Source: an uncultured Verrucomicrobiota bacterium (GTDB taxonomy: Bacteria; Verrucomicrobiota; Kiritimatiellia; CAIVKH01). From it: a stretch of 38,193 bases of DNA. The notes beneath the pieces are model-generated. The model was not told the DNA's origin. It saw only the letters and a program-made list of their open reading frames with translations, and made no database searches. Every line of letters starts with the position of its first letter. Positions within the stretch are counted from its first letter, which is position 1. Made by a program: the position numbers and the translations under genes. The stretch lies in the NCBI GenBank assembly GCA_937996795.1, contig CALKUH010000021.1, forward strand, positions 1-38,193, read 5' to 3'. Shown here piece by piece: positions 6,745 to 14,019 of the stretch.

Positions 6745-8183
6745 GAGGCTTCAAACCATGTGTTCCCGGATCGCCGGTAGCGGACAACGCCATGTTCGAG
6801 GGCGCCAGGTGAGGTGCCCTCGAAGAGATCGGGCACTCTTCCGGTTTCCCGCGTGTAGGCCGCGGACAGTTCCGGGATGGCCTGGTGCAGCGCGTCGATC
6901 CGCCCGAAGACCGCCACCGTGCCGCCCGCGCCGCCGCCGGTGATCTTCGCGCCGTAGAGGCCGGACCGGGTGCGCGCACGCACCTGCTCGACAAGGAAAT
7001 CGGCCTCCGGAATCGAGAGCCGCGCGTGCGTGCGGTAACTCTCGTGCGCGTCGAACATGCAGCGGCCCGCCTCGATGCAGGCCGCGTCGTCACCGGCGCC
7101 GGCGCGCGAGAGGGATTCGATGAACCGGAGCACGCGCGCATTTTCCTCGATCGCGTGCCGTGTGGGACCCGCGATGCGATAGCGCGTTTGCGGCTGGACC
7201 GTCGTGGCCGTGTCTTCGTGCGAGCCATGGCGCTCAAGGAACTCCGCGCCGCGCATCGTTTCCGGCAGCAGCGCCGCATACGTCGCGTTGAAGTCCGCCA
7301 CGCCCAGTTCGGTGAGGTGGGCCAGCGGCGCTTCGCCGCGCTCGGCGCGCCGCGCGTTGAGGATGCGGCGCCCAATGAAGGTGCCGATGCGCACGTCGGC
7401 GTAGGGCGCGGCGGCGACCGAATGGCGCACGCCGGTGTTGAGGCCGGCAAAAGCCGTGCCCGGCGGAATGGCGACGTCGCCGACGATGGAGCCCGGGCGA
7501 CACAGGATGTGGGTCAACCGCCCCGCATGGCCATGGGTCACGGCGAGTTGGTCCATGCGCCCACACGGGGCGCCGACCACCTCGTTCTCCGCGCGCTGTC
7601 CGTATTCCGCGAGGGGATGCTCCGACGCGTTGAGATCCAGCGCCGCGGCAAGCGCCATGAGCGTGGCCATCTCGACGGCGGCGGAACTGGCGATGCCCGC
7701 GCCCATCGGCGCGCTGCCGAGCAGCAGCAGGTTGAATCCGTGCGGCAGGCGCGCCCCGGTTTCCTTCAGCAGTGAGAACACGCTTCCGGCCGCATAGGCC
7801 GACCAGTCGACGAGCGGATGGGCCGCGAAAAGCGCGCGCACATCCGCGTAGGACGTCCACTGCCCATCGCGCTCGAAGCGGGCGAGGGGAATGCGCGTTT
7901 CCGCGGGCAGCCCTGCGGGATCCATGGATGCGGTGCGAAGGGCCAGCACGCGGTCGGGGCGCGGTTGCAGCGCGGCCAGAAGCCCGCACCCCAGCAAGCC
8001 CTGACAGACATGCGCGCCGGAATAGTCAGCGATCCCGCCCATGACATCGAGTCGCGCGGGGACCCGGCTGACCCAGATGTCCCGCTCCGAAAAAAATGCG
8101 GCCCACCCGAGCGGATCGTCCGGGGAACGGGCCAGGAAGTGCTCAAAGCCTTTTAGCTCGGGTTGTGCGCCGTGCGTCTGCAT
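6741..8183 (-). CDS. GHMP sugar 1-kinase, galactokinase/L-arabinokinase-like
   Basis: 480 residues. Motif 1 (39-59) reads SRVPARLDVMGGIADYSG, which is the plant L-arabinokinase form rather than the galactokinase form with GEHTDY. Motif 2 (about 157-170) is GSAPMGAGIASSAA, the ATP loop. CGRMDQ provides the catalytic Asp211. Motif 3 (410-427) is YGAKITGGGAGGTVAVFG. The C-terminus FEGTSPGALEHG also recalls arabinokinase-type proteins. It should phosphorylate a free sugar at C1 using ATP in the cytoplasm. Coupled to the GalU-like gene by an ATGA overlap. Substrate (arabinose, galactose, glucuronate or another) is open; the motif-1 form favours a non-galactose substrate. Confidence 0.8.
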   Translation of the reverse strand: MQTHGAQPELKGFEHFLARSPDDPLGWAAFFSERDIWVSRVPARLDVMGGIADYSGAHVCQGLLGCGLLAALQPRPDRVLALRTASMDPAGLPAETRIPLARFERDGQWTSYADVRALFAAHPLVDWSAYAAGSVFSLLKETGARLPHGFNLLLLGSAPMGAGIASSAAVEMATLMALAAALDLNASEHPLAEYGQRAENEVVGAPCGRMDQLAVTHGHAGRLTHILCRPGSIVGDVAIPPGTAFAGLNTGVRHSVAAAPYADVRIGTFIGRRILNARRAERGEAPLAHLTELGVADFNATYAALLPETMRGAEFLERHGSHEDTATTVQPQTRYRIAGPTRHAIEENARVLRFIESLSRAGAGDDAACIEAGRCMFDAHESYRTHARLSIPEADFLVEQVRARTRSGLYGAKITGGGAGGTVAVFGRIDALHQAIPELSAAYTRETGRVPDLFEGTSPGALEHGVVRYRRSGNTWFEAS

Positions 8184-8229
8184 ACGCCGCGTACAATGTC
8201 TGAACGCGCCCCGGCTCGCAAGCGGGGGA

Positions 8230-8781
8230 TCACGACGGGTACGAAACCCGATAGGTCAGTTCGACGAACGATGCCCCCATGGGTTTCGCCTGCTCCAGGC
8301 GCAGCGCGTTTTCAATGCGGCGCGGCAACAGGGGCTTGCCCCGGCCCAAGGTCACGGATGCTACCGTGACGTGAAGTTGGTCGAGGAGTTGCGCGTCGAA
8401 GAACTGTCCTGCGAGATCACCGCCACCGACGATCCACAGATGCTTTCCTGCGGCCGCGTCGCGCATGGCGGGGTACTGCGACTGGACCGGGCCGTGCGCC
8501 CGGCGGAGATCCGCGCCGGGGTAGGGTTCGATTTCCCTGCGGCTGAAGATCCAACCCGGCACCGCGTAGGGCCACGCCGCTCGCGACCCATCCGGATTGC
8601 GGTGATGCTGCAGCAGCCAGCGGTAGGTGTTGCCCCCCATGGCGATCGCGCCGATTCCTGCGAGAAACGAGGCAAACCCGGATTCGTCGGGATTCGTCAG
8701 TCGGAGCAGCCAGTCCAGGCCGTCCTGTTCATCCGCGATGAATCCATCAAGTGACGTTGCCGTGTAATAAATCGTAGCCAT
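8230..8781 (-). CDS. DHFR/RibD C-terminal-like reductase
   Basis: 183 residues from the ATG at 8781 (MATIYYTATSLDGFIADEQDG), the typical start of the RibD C-terminal/DHFR-like family. Other matches are GNTYRWLL (about 76-83) and HLWIVGGGDLAGQF, the NADPH-binding segment, then LLDQLHVTVASVTLGRGKPLL. Proteins of this type are NAD(P)H-dependent reductases; most standalone members have no known substrate. A start further upstream (to 8832) is open but gives a poor N-terminus. It is divergent from the cyclase gene across 121 bases that must hold both promoters. It lies 46 bases before the GHMP kinase. Confidence 0.8.
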   Translation of the reverse strand: MATIYYTATSLDGFIADEQDGLDWLLRLTNPDESGFASFLAGIGAIAMGGNTYRWLLQHHRNPDGSRAAWPYAVPGWIFSRREIEPYPGADLRRAHGPVQSQYPAMRDAAAGKHLWIVGGGDLAGQFFDAQLLDQLHVTVASVTLGRGKPLLPRRIENALRLEQAKPMGASFVELTYRVSYPS

Positions 8782-8902
8782 GGGACGTTCGGGGTTTTCC
8801 ATCATATAAGCGAACATCACGTCGCGACACAACCGCTTGCGTCGGGCCGGTGCGGGGCTCTATTGTCCACGCTTTACGTTCCCGGCAGGAGCTGATGATC
8901 GA

Positions 8903-10576
8903 ATGCGTGATGGAATGACGGAGGTCCGGCGGTATTCGCTGCGTGTCAGCATTGGCGCCGCGTTTGCGGGCGTCACGGCCCTGACCCTGCTGCTCCTGGG
9001 CGTCATGACGTTTCTCAGCGTCCGCTCGTTCATCCGCGAGGGCATCCAGACGCGGTTGCGCGACATCGCGGCGATTGCGGCGATGCAGGTGGATCCGACG
9101 GACCACGAGCGCATCCTGCGTCCGGAGGATGTCCAGACGGAGGCGTACCAGCGGCTGCACGCCCGGCTGAAGCGCATTCGCGCGCTCACGACCGACATCC
9201 ACTACATTTACACCTACCGGATGGATGCCACGGGTGGCGTGTATTTTGTCGTCGATGCGGAAACCAGCATCGACGACATCACGCCACCCGGCGAGACGTA
9301 CCCCGAGGCGAGTGCCGCCATGCGGGCCGCGCTTGCGGATGGAACGGTGACGGTGGAGCGCGCGTTTGTCACGGACCGGTGGGGCACGTGGCTCTCCGCC
9401 TATGCGCCGATTCGCGACGCGTCGCACGGCGTGGTGGCGGGGTTGGGCATTGATATGGCGGCCGACAAGGTGATTGCCTACGAACGGCGCTACCTCTCGA
9501 TCGTGCTGCTGGGCTGCCTGCTCATTTCCGGACTTGTGCTGCTGATGAGCCGGCGCATCTCCCGCCAGATTTCGCAGCCGCTCCAGCGCCTCGAAGGCGA
9601 CATGATCCGCATTCAGAACCTCGACCTCAGCCGCCCGATTCACACGGCCTCGCGCATCACGGAGGTCCATCGCATGGCGGTGGCGTCCGAGAATATGCGT
9701 GTCGGCCTGCTCTCTTTCCGACGCTATGTGCCCGCGGAGCTGGTGGCGGAACTCATCCGGCTCCGGAAGGAGGCGGTGCTCGGGGCGGAAAAGCGCGAAC
9801 TGACGGTGCTGTTTGCGGACATTGTCGGCTTCACCTCCTTCACCGAAAAACTGCCGCCTGAACAACTGGTGAGTGAATTGTCGCCCTACTTCGACCAGAT
9901 GACCCAGCTCATCCTCGAGACCGGCGGAACAGTGGACAAATTCATCGGAGATGCCGTGATGGCCTTCTGGAACGCGCCGTCCGCCATTCCGGACCACGCG
10001 CAAAAAGCCTGTGAATCGGCCCTGTCCTGCATCACCTTCACGCGGACGCTCTCGCGGACGTGGGAGGAGCGCGGGCTGCCGCCGCTGCGGATACGCATCG
10101 GGCTTTGCACGGGCGACGTGCTGGTGGGCAACGTGGGCTACAGCGAGCGGCTCAACTACACGGCCATGGGCGACGGCGTGAACCTCGCCAGCCGGCTTGA
10201 AGGATTGAACCGGTTTTTCGGGACGGAGATCCTGATCGCCGGATCAACCGCGCAGGCCGCGGGCCCGCGTTTCGTGTACCGTCATCTCGGGCGGATTGCC
10301 GTCAAGGGCCGCTCCGCGGGGATCGACGTCTTCGAACTCGTGGGCCGGACCGGCGAGGTGCCCGCAGACCGGCTGGAAGTCGTCCGCCTGTGCAACGAAG
10401 GCATGGCCGCCTACTTCGCCCGCGACTGGGCCCGCGCGATGGACCTGCTCGGCGCCGCCGCGCGCCAATGCCCCGCCGACACCGCCATCCAAAACGTGCT
10501 CACACGGATCCTGGAATTCACCGAATCCCCACCCCCCGCAACCTGGACCGGCGTGGAGTACATGCTGGAGAAGTAG
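8903..10576 (+). CDS. Membrane-bound class III adenylate/guanylate cyclase with HAMP
   Basis: 557 residues; AGGAG lies ten bases upstream of the ATG at 8903. Layout: membrane helix (about 17-40), extracytoplasmic sensor region (41-197) with a Cache-like DIHYIYTYRMD and GLGIDM, second helix (198-215), HAMP (216-268), catalytic domain (297-480). Catalytic features: metal Asp306 (FADIVGFTSF) and Asp350 (DKFIGDAVMAFW), Lys346 and Asp424 in the purine-selecting positions as in adenylate cyclases, and NLASRLE with Asn427 and Arg431. A roughly 75-residue C-terminal TPR-like segment follows. It would turn an external cue into cAMP. No cAMP receptor is in the window. Confidence 0.92.
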   Translation: MRDGMTEVRRYSLRVSIGAAFAGVTALTLLLLGVMTFLSVRSFIREGIQTRLRDIAAIAAMQVDPTDHERILRPEDVQTEAYQRLHARLKRIRALTTDIHYIYTYRMDATGGVYFVVDAETSIDDITPPGETYPEASAAMRAALADGTVTVERAFVTDRWGTWLSAYAPIRDASHGVVAGLGIDMAADKVIAYERRYLSIVLLGCLLISGLVLLMSRRISRQISQPLQRLEGDMIRIQNLDLSRPIHTASRITEVHRMAVASENMRVGLLSFRRYVPAELVAELIRLRKEAVLGAEKRELTVLFADIVGFTSFTEKLPPEQLVSELSPYFDQMTQLILETGGTVDKFIGDAVMAFWNAPSAIPDHAQKACESALSCITFTRTLSRTWEERGLPPLRIRIGLCTGDVLVGNVGYSERLNYTAMGDGVNLASRLEGLNRFFGTEILIAGSTAQAAGPRFVYRHLGRIAVKGRSAGIDVFELVGRTGEVPADRLEVVRLCNEGMAAYFARDWARAMDLLGAAARQCPADTAIQNVLTRILEFTESPPPATWTGVEYMLEK

Positions 10577-10625
10577 GGGATGGGGGAACCGCGCTTGGTC
10601 CCGCACGAAACTTCTTTGTCTGCAC

Positions 10626-10641
10626 TTGGCGAAAACGCCAA
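10626..10641. terminator. Short stem-loop between convergent genes
   Basis: TTGGCG and CGCCAA pair around an AAAA loop in the 124-base gap between the cyclase stop and the stop of the convergent secreted-protein gene. There is no following T-run on either strand, so it is at best a weak or factor-dependent terminator. Confidence 0.3.
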
Positions 10642-10700
10642 TAAGCGTCCCCGACGATCTCTCTGTGCCTTGTTTTTACGCAGACGTTGATGGGAACCCG

Positions 10701-12065
10701 CTACCGTGCGGAGAGCGGAATATCCAGCCGCGGCGTGAGCAGGGCGGGGGTCAAAGCCATATAAACGGCCATGCTGTCGTCCGCGAAACGCGCTAGGAAG
10801 ATCATGCGTCCACCGACTATGCAGTTGCTACCGATTTCAAAGCTGGCGATCTGTTTTCCCTCGAGCTGCTGAACATTGTCGATCAGCAGGAAAAGCGCGT
10901 CGAGATCCGGGTCGAATAAGAACAGGCCTTCGTAGCCATTCGGTCCGAACCCGCGAAAGATGAGCTTGCCCTTGTCCATAGCCACCCATGGATTGAATCC
11001 CGCGAACGGCATGTCATGCCCCGGGATGGTATCGCGGAGATCGGCGACGGTGACGAGTTCGTCATTGGCCCAGATGTAAACGCCCTGATTGGTATGATGC
11101 GTTTCGCCGGGCACCTGGGCATCTGCCACGAAGGCCACACGCTGGTGATCGACAGGTGCGCTGTAGAAGCGCGTGAAACGGGATGCAGGGGAGTCCGGCG
11201 GATGCATGCCGGTGTCCGCGATGAGCGTGATGCCGCGCGCACCCTCCTTTTTGAAGTCGGTGACGTCAATTAGGTACAGTCCGCTGCCGTTGTCATCTCG
11301 GTGGGCGTGGGCTGTAACGTCGAGGTCGTGTATCCAGTTGTTGCGCGCAAAGCTGACGCACGCGGCGTCGACCCCTGCGGAGGTTGGGACCTTGTCGCCG
11401 CTTTTCAGGACGGCCTTGTGCGTGTCGGCCAAGCTGTCGTACAGGACGATGAACGCGCGATTGCCGATGTCGTTGACGGTGTACAGTGCGTCGTCGAGGT
11501 AGATCGAACAGTAATCCGGGTTTGTGCCCCGGTCGGTGACGCCGGGAATCGTCTGGCCCGTATAGAGAATGCATTTGAGGGGCCCGCCAAAGAACGAGGC
11601 AAAGAGCCCGACAAAAACCTCCGGCCCGGTCGTGGATTTCGCGGCACCCATGAAGCAATAACTCTTCTCGTGTGTCTGGAGTCCGCTGAAGGAGAGGAAC
11701 GCGCTGTTCGTTGAGATCGGCGTCGCGCCCCCCTCGACTGCGAGCGGGACGATCTCACCCGAGCGCGAGAGGCTGCGGTAGATGCCGCTCATCGTGCCGA
11801 GCAGTTTGGTTTCGCCTTGGAACTGGACGTAGTAGTTGTTGTCGTCGGCAATGAACGTCGCGTCGTAGGTCACGTTCACGTGTGGGTAGCGGAATGAGCG
11901 GAAAGGGATTGGGGTGGGCAGCCTTTCGATGGAGGTTTCCGTGTCGAGAACCTTCTCGTCGACACGGGCGTAGCCTCTGAGGGGAATCTGGCCCGTCGCG
12001 TCGATTGCGGCGAGCAGGCACGTGGCCAGCGCGCGGACGCCTAGGGATGGAAAAGATACATGCAT
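10701..12065 (-). CDS. Secreted protein of unknown function, propeller-like
   Basis: 454 residues with a marginal N-terminal signal-like stretch (SLGVRALATCLLAAIDATG). The body shows repeated blades of the kind AFLSFSGLQTHEKSYCFMGA, AVLKSGDKVPTSAG, ITLIADTGMHPPDSPASRF and LVTVADLRDTIPGHDMPF, each a value followed by a gap and an aromatic beta strand. This suggests a beta-propeller-like extracytoplasmic protein related to uncharacterised proteins of environmental bacteria. No catalytic motif is recognised. It ends without a PEP-CTERM or other sorting tail. Its upstream region is an array of TATTTCTAG repeats directly beside the RAYT element, so its promoter may have been altered by that element. 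Confidence 0.6.
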   Translation of the reverse strand: MHVSFPSLGVRALATCLLAAIDATGQIPLRGYARVDEKVLDTETSIERLPTPIPFRSFRYPHVNVTYDATFIADDNNYYVQFQGETKLLGTMSGIYRSLSRSGEIVPLAVEGGATPISTNSAFLSFSGLQTHEKSYCFMGAAKSTTGPEVFVGLFASFFGGPLKCILYTGQTIPGVTDRGTNPDYCSIYLDDALYTVNDIGNRAFIVLYDSLADTHKAVLKSGDKVPTSAGVDAACVSFARNNWIHDLDVTAHAHRDDNGSGLYLIDVTDFKKEGARGITLIADTGMHPPDSPASRFTRFYSAPVDHQRVAFVADAQVPGETHHTNQGVYIWANDELVTVADLRDTIPGHDMPFAGFNPWVAMDKGKLIFRGFGPNGYEGLFLFDPDLDALFLLIDNVQQLEGKQIASFEIGSNCIVGGRMIFLARFADDSMAVYMALTPALLTPRLDIPLSAR

Positions 12066-12075
12066 GTTATTTCAG

Positions 12076-12117
12076 TATTTCTAGTCTATTTCTATCTATT
12101 TCTAGGGCTATTTCTAG
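12076..12117. repeat. Four TATTTCTAG direct repeats
   Basis: TATTTCTAG (one copy lacks the last G) begins at 12076, 12087, 12097 and 12109, i.e. every 10-12 bases, about one helical turn. A degenerate copy precedes at about 12068. The array lies just upstream of the start of the secreted-protein gene (minus strand, 12065) and abuts the left inverted repeat of the RAYT element at 12117. Confidence 0.8.
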
Positions 12118-12130
12118 GGTCGGACCACGA
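12117..12130 (+). repeat. Left inverted repeat of RAYT element
   Basis: GGGTCGGACCACGA; perfect inverted match to 13068-13081. With two further bases it makes an imperfect GGTCG/CGAGC hairpin. Confidence 0.8.
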
Positions 12131-12181
12131 GCGGCGTTGATAATCAAAGGGTTGTGTCAGAAATGTGGCGAAAAGCGGGTG

Positions 12182-12952
12182 TTAGAAGGCATTAACGGGG
12201 CGGAAATCGGGGCTGTAAGCTGAAGGGGGCGGTACTTCGCGGAGGGTCCATGCGCCGCTAGAGGTTTGAACACGGGTGGTCTTGGTCCGGACCTGATCGG
12301 CGAGTAACTGGGCTTCGACGTTCTCGACGAAAGCGCGGCTGCCGACCGCGATGGATTCGGTCCACTGGGGCTCGCGATGAAGTCCGCCGATGTCGTTGGC
12401 GATCCTCTCGTCAATCGCGGCGCGATAGGCGCTTTGGAGGCTGTCGGCGTGCTGGCCTTCAAGGCGATGCAACAACGCCTGCTGGTCGAGCAGGCGATAG
12501 CGAGCGCGTTCGCCAGTCAGCTCGTGCCAGCCGGTCCACGGCCACTCCCGGGGATGACGCACCACGCCGGCCCGGACCATGTTCAGGTCGATATAGGTGA
12601 GGCAGGCCCACAGGTGGTCGCCGCCGTCAATTTGTGTGGCGTGGTAACGATCAGACCAGAACGCACCCTGGCGCCCGTTCCGCCGGTTGTAGTCCTCGGC
12701 AAAGCGCCCCTGCACACGCTGCATCAACGCGGCCACCGACGCATGGGCCTCCGCCGTGACCAGCAGGTGGACGTGATTGGAGGTGATGGTGTAGTTCAGC
12801 AGCGAAACGGACGATTCCCGCAGCTCCTGCCGCAGCAACTCCCGATAGCCGTCGCGCTCCTGCGCACGCTTGAAGAGAAACTCCCGATTGTGACAGCGGT
12901 GCGTGAGATGATACGCCGCACCCGCCACCCAATATCTGTTCGCCCGTGGCAT
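12182..12952 (-). CDS. REP-associated tyrosine transposase (Y1_Tnp, RAYT)
   Basis: 256 residues. The single-strand HUH-type Y1 transposase fold is indicated by YHLTHRCHNREFLF (14-27), the metal-binding pair His60 and His62 in TSNHVHLLV, and QGRFAEDYNRRNGRQG then AFWSDRYH with Tyr88 as the likely nucleophile. WACLTYIDLNMVRAGVVRHP is the conserved RAYT C-terminal block of the core. A roughly 90-residue basic tail follows. RAYTs cut and join at REP hairpins and move them as single strands. The gene appears intact. It lies downstream of the attC-like cassettes on the same strand and is enclosed by 14-bp inverted repeats. Confidence 0.93.
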   Translation of the reverse strand: MPRANRYWVAGAAYHLTHRCHNREFLFKRAQERDGYRELLRQELRESSVSLLNYTITSNHVHLLVTAEAHASVAALMQRVQGRFAEDYNRRNGRQGAFWSDRYHATQIDGGDHLWACLTYIDLNMVRAGVVRHPREWPWTGWHELTGERARYRLLDQQALLHRLEGQHADSLQSAYRAAIDERIANDIGGLHREPQWTESIAVGSRAFVENVEAQLLADQVRTKTTRVQTSSGAWTLREVPPPSAYSPDFRPVNAF

Positions 12953-13067
12953 AGCCCAAGAATCCCACGCCCCATCGCGCTTACAAGCCGATTTCCGGCC
13001 TCCACGGAGCCGCTAAGGAGCCCAAAACAGCCCAATTCCGGCGTAACTCGTTGGTATCACGCATCGG

Positions 13068-13081
13068 TCGTGGTCCGACCC
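13068..13081 (-). repeat. Right inverted repeat of RAYT element
   Basis: TCGTGGTCCGACCC, the complement of the left repeat. It overlaps a perfect hairpin at 13066-13080 (GGTCG-TGGTC-CGACC), the expected form of a REP sequence recognised by the transposase. Confidence 0.8.
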
Positions 13082-13131
13082 CGACACGACCCCGACACGA
13101 CCCCGACACGACCCCGACACGACCCCGACAC
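13077..13131. repeat. Five tandem copies of an 11-bp unit GACCCCGACAC
   Basis: Five perfect consecutive copies. The first overlaps the right inverted repeat of the RAYT element and the last runs into the outer box of the adjacent attC-like site. The unit's start repeats the CCGACC edge of the REP hairpin, so the array may have grown from the element end by slippage. Confidence 0.95.
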
Positions 13132-13187
13132 GAACAAGCCGCAGAGCCGCCCGACTTCGGGCGTGCTTCTGGCGGCACATGTTGTGC
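13129..13187 (-). other. attC-like recombination site of cassette A
   Basis: Read on the minus strand: R'' GCACAAC, spacer ATGT, L'' GCCGCCAG, bulge A, AGC, bulge A, CGCCCG, loop AAGT, CGGGCG, GCT, L' CTGCGGC, TT, then GTTCGTG. L'' has one extra base relative to L', as in known attC sites. R'' begins three bases after the stop of cassette gene A and exactly complements the GTTGTGC that starts cassette A at 13966. The outer R' box is poor (GTTCGTG against GTTRRRY), probably because the 11-bp array or RAYT element replaced the next cassette. Confidence 0.75.
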
Positions 13188-13190
13188 ATC

Positions 13191-13952
13191 TTAATCAACT
13201 CTCCATGATCGCGATTTCAATTCAAAAGGCTTGACTTGCCATGATCCGGGTTGGTCGTTGGTATACACACCCGCATATCTCCAGCTCAATGGGCCATCAA
13301 TAATGACTGCACGTTGAACACCATTAGAAATAGGGATTTCCACTTCTGCTCTTGTTCCCGATGAATTCGCTGTAGGTATAAATGGGGGCTTTGCGCAAGA
13401 TGGAAGAAGCTTCACTGTCCACGGAGGAGGTGATTTCCAAAATATATTGAGAGATGTCTCATATTTTAAATGTCCGATATATTCGTTAATTTCGCGCAGT
13501 TTTCCACTCGAATCAATTACCTCGAACGATAATCGTGCATAAATATTAGGTTCGTCATATCCACGAGATATAATTATTGGATTGTTCGTATATCCCTCAC
13601 CAAATGTCAGGTCTAGAATTTCGGTCGTTCTTGGTTGAATGATGTAGGATGTATAATTGGTTGCGATGTGATTAATGCGTAATTGGAAATCTTCGGTCTC
13701 AGAAAGAACCAGCTTAATTCTCTTGATAAGTGCTGGTCGATTACCCTCGTTCCGCAATGCGGCCTCAATAATGATGTTTGGTTGCTTGTTGTCATCCTGT
13801 CTGGTTGTCATTGCTATTATAACGGCAGACAGTTTGTCGGTTAGTCGCAGATCGGAATAGTAAAAGGTAAAAAAGCTAAACAACAAGGCAACAATCGCAA
13901 TTACGAATGCTGCTATGTCTAGTCGTCTTTGGATTGTGTCTGACTTGCTCAT
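13191..13952 (-). CDS. Cassette gene A: membrane-anchored protein of unknown function
   Basis: 253 residues. A membrane helix near the N-terminus (about 13-32, AAFVIAIVALLFSFFTFYYS) is followed by a roughly 210-residue beta-rich domain (IIIEAALRNEGNRPALIKRI, ILDLTFGEGYTNNPIIISRGYDE, ARLSFEVIDSSG). The segment LRNEGNRPALI recalls proteins with an immunoglobulin-like domain behind one membrane anchor, but no family is recognised. The ATG lies eight bases from the GTTGTGC core with no ribosome site, as in many integron cassettes. Base composition and codon use are clearly AT-richer than the host. The stop is three bases from its attC-like site. Function unknown. Confidence 0.8.
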   Translation of the reverse strand: MSKSDTIQRRLDIAAFVIAIVALLFSFFTFYYSDLRLTDKLSAVIIAMTTRQDDNKQPNIIIEAALRNEGNRPALIKRIKLVLSETEDFQLRINHIATNYTSYIIQPRTTEILDLTFGEGYTNNPIIISRGYDEPNIYARLSFEVIDSSGKLREINEYIGHLKYETSLNIFWKSPPPWTVKLLPSCAKPPFIPTANSSGTRAEVEIPISNGVQRAVIIDGPLSWRYAGVYTNDQPGSWQVKPFELKSRSWRVD

Positions 13953-13959
13953 TATTTAT

Positions 13960-14019
13960 GCACAACGCCAAGCCTCAGGGCCACCGTCTTCGGTGTGCCA
14001 CTGGAGGCGCATGTTGGGC
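13960..14019 (-). other. attC-like recombination site of cassette B
   Basis: Sixty bases. Read on the minus strand: R'' GCCCAAC, spacer ATGC, L'' GCCTCCAG, bulge T, GGC, bulge A, CACCG, loop AAGA, CGGTG, GCC, L' CTGAGGC, TTGGC, R' GTTGTGC. R'' fits RYYYAAC. R' fits GTTRRRY except for one T. L'' carries one extra C relative to L', and two further unpaired bases lie on the same arm, the bulge pattern that in attC marks the recombinogenic strand. R'' touches the stop codon of cassette gene B and the site ends eight bases before the ATG of gene A. Confidence 0.82.

Larger units (their letters stand above)
12117..13081 (-). mobile_element. RAYT (REPtron-like) element with 14-bp inverted ends
   Basis: A single transposase gene of the REP-associated tyrosine type is framed by perfect 14-base inverted repeats, GGGTCGGACCACGA at 12117-12130 and its complement at 13068-13081. 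The right copy extends into a hairpin, GGTCG/CGACC around TGGTC. RAYT genes are typically framed by REP palindromes in inverted orientation, so the unit is probably a domesticated or semi-mobile REP-producing locus rather than a standard insertion sequence. Short tandem arrays touch both ends. Confidence 0.7.

Noticed and set aside
10577..10700. Intrinsic terminator with T-run after the cyclase gene
   Set aside because: Only a six-base stem without a following T-run could be found; listed as weak.
13077..13131. Possible CRISPR array
   Set aside because: Five 11-bp units with no spacers; a simple tandem repeat, and no cas genes nearby.
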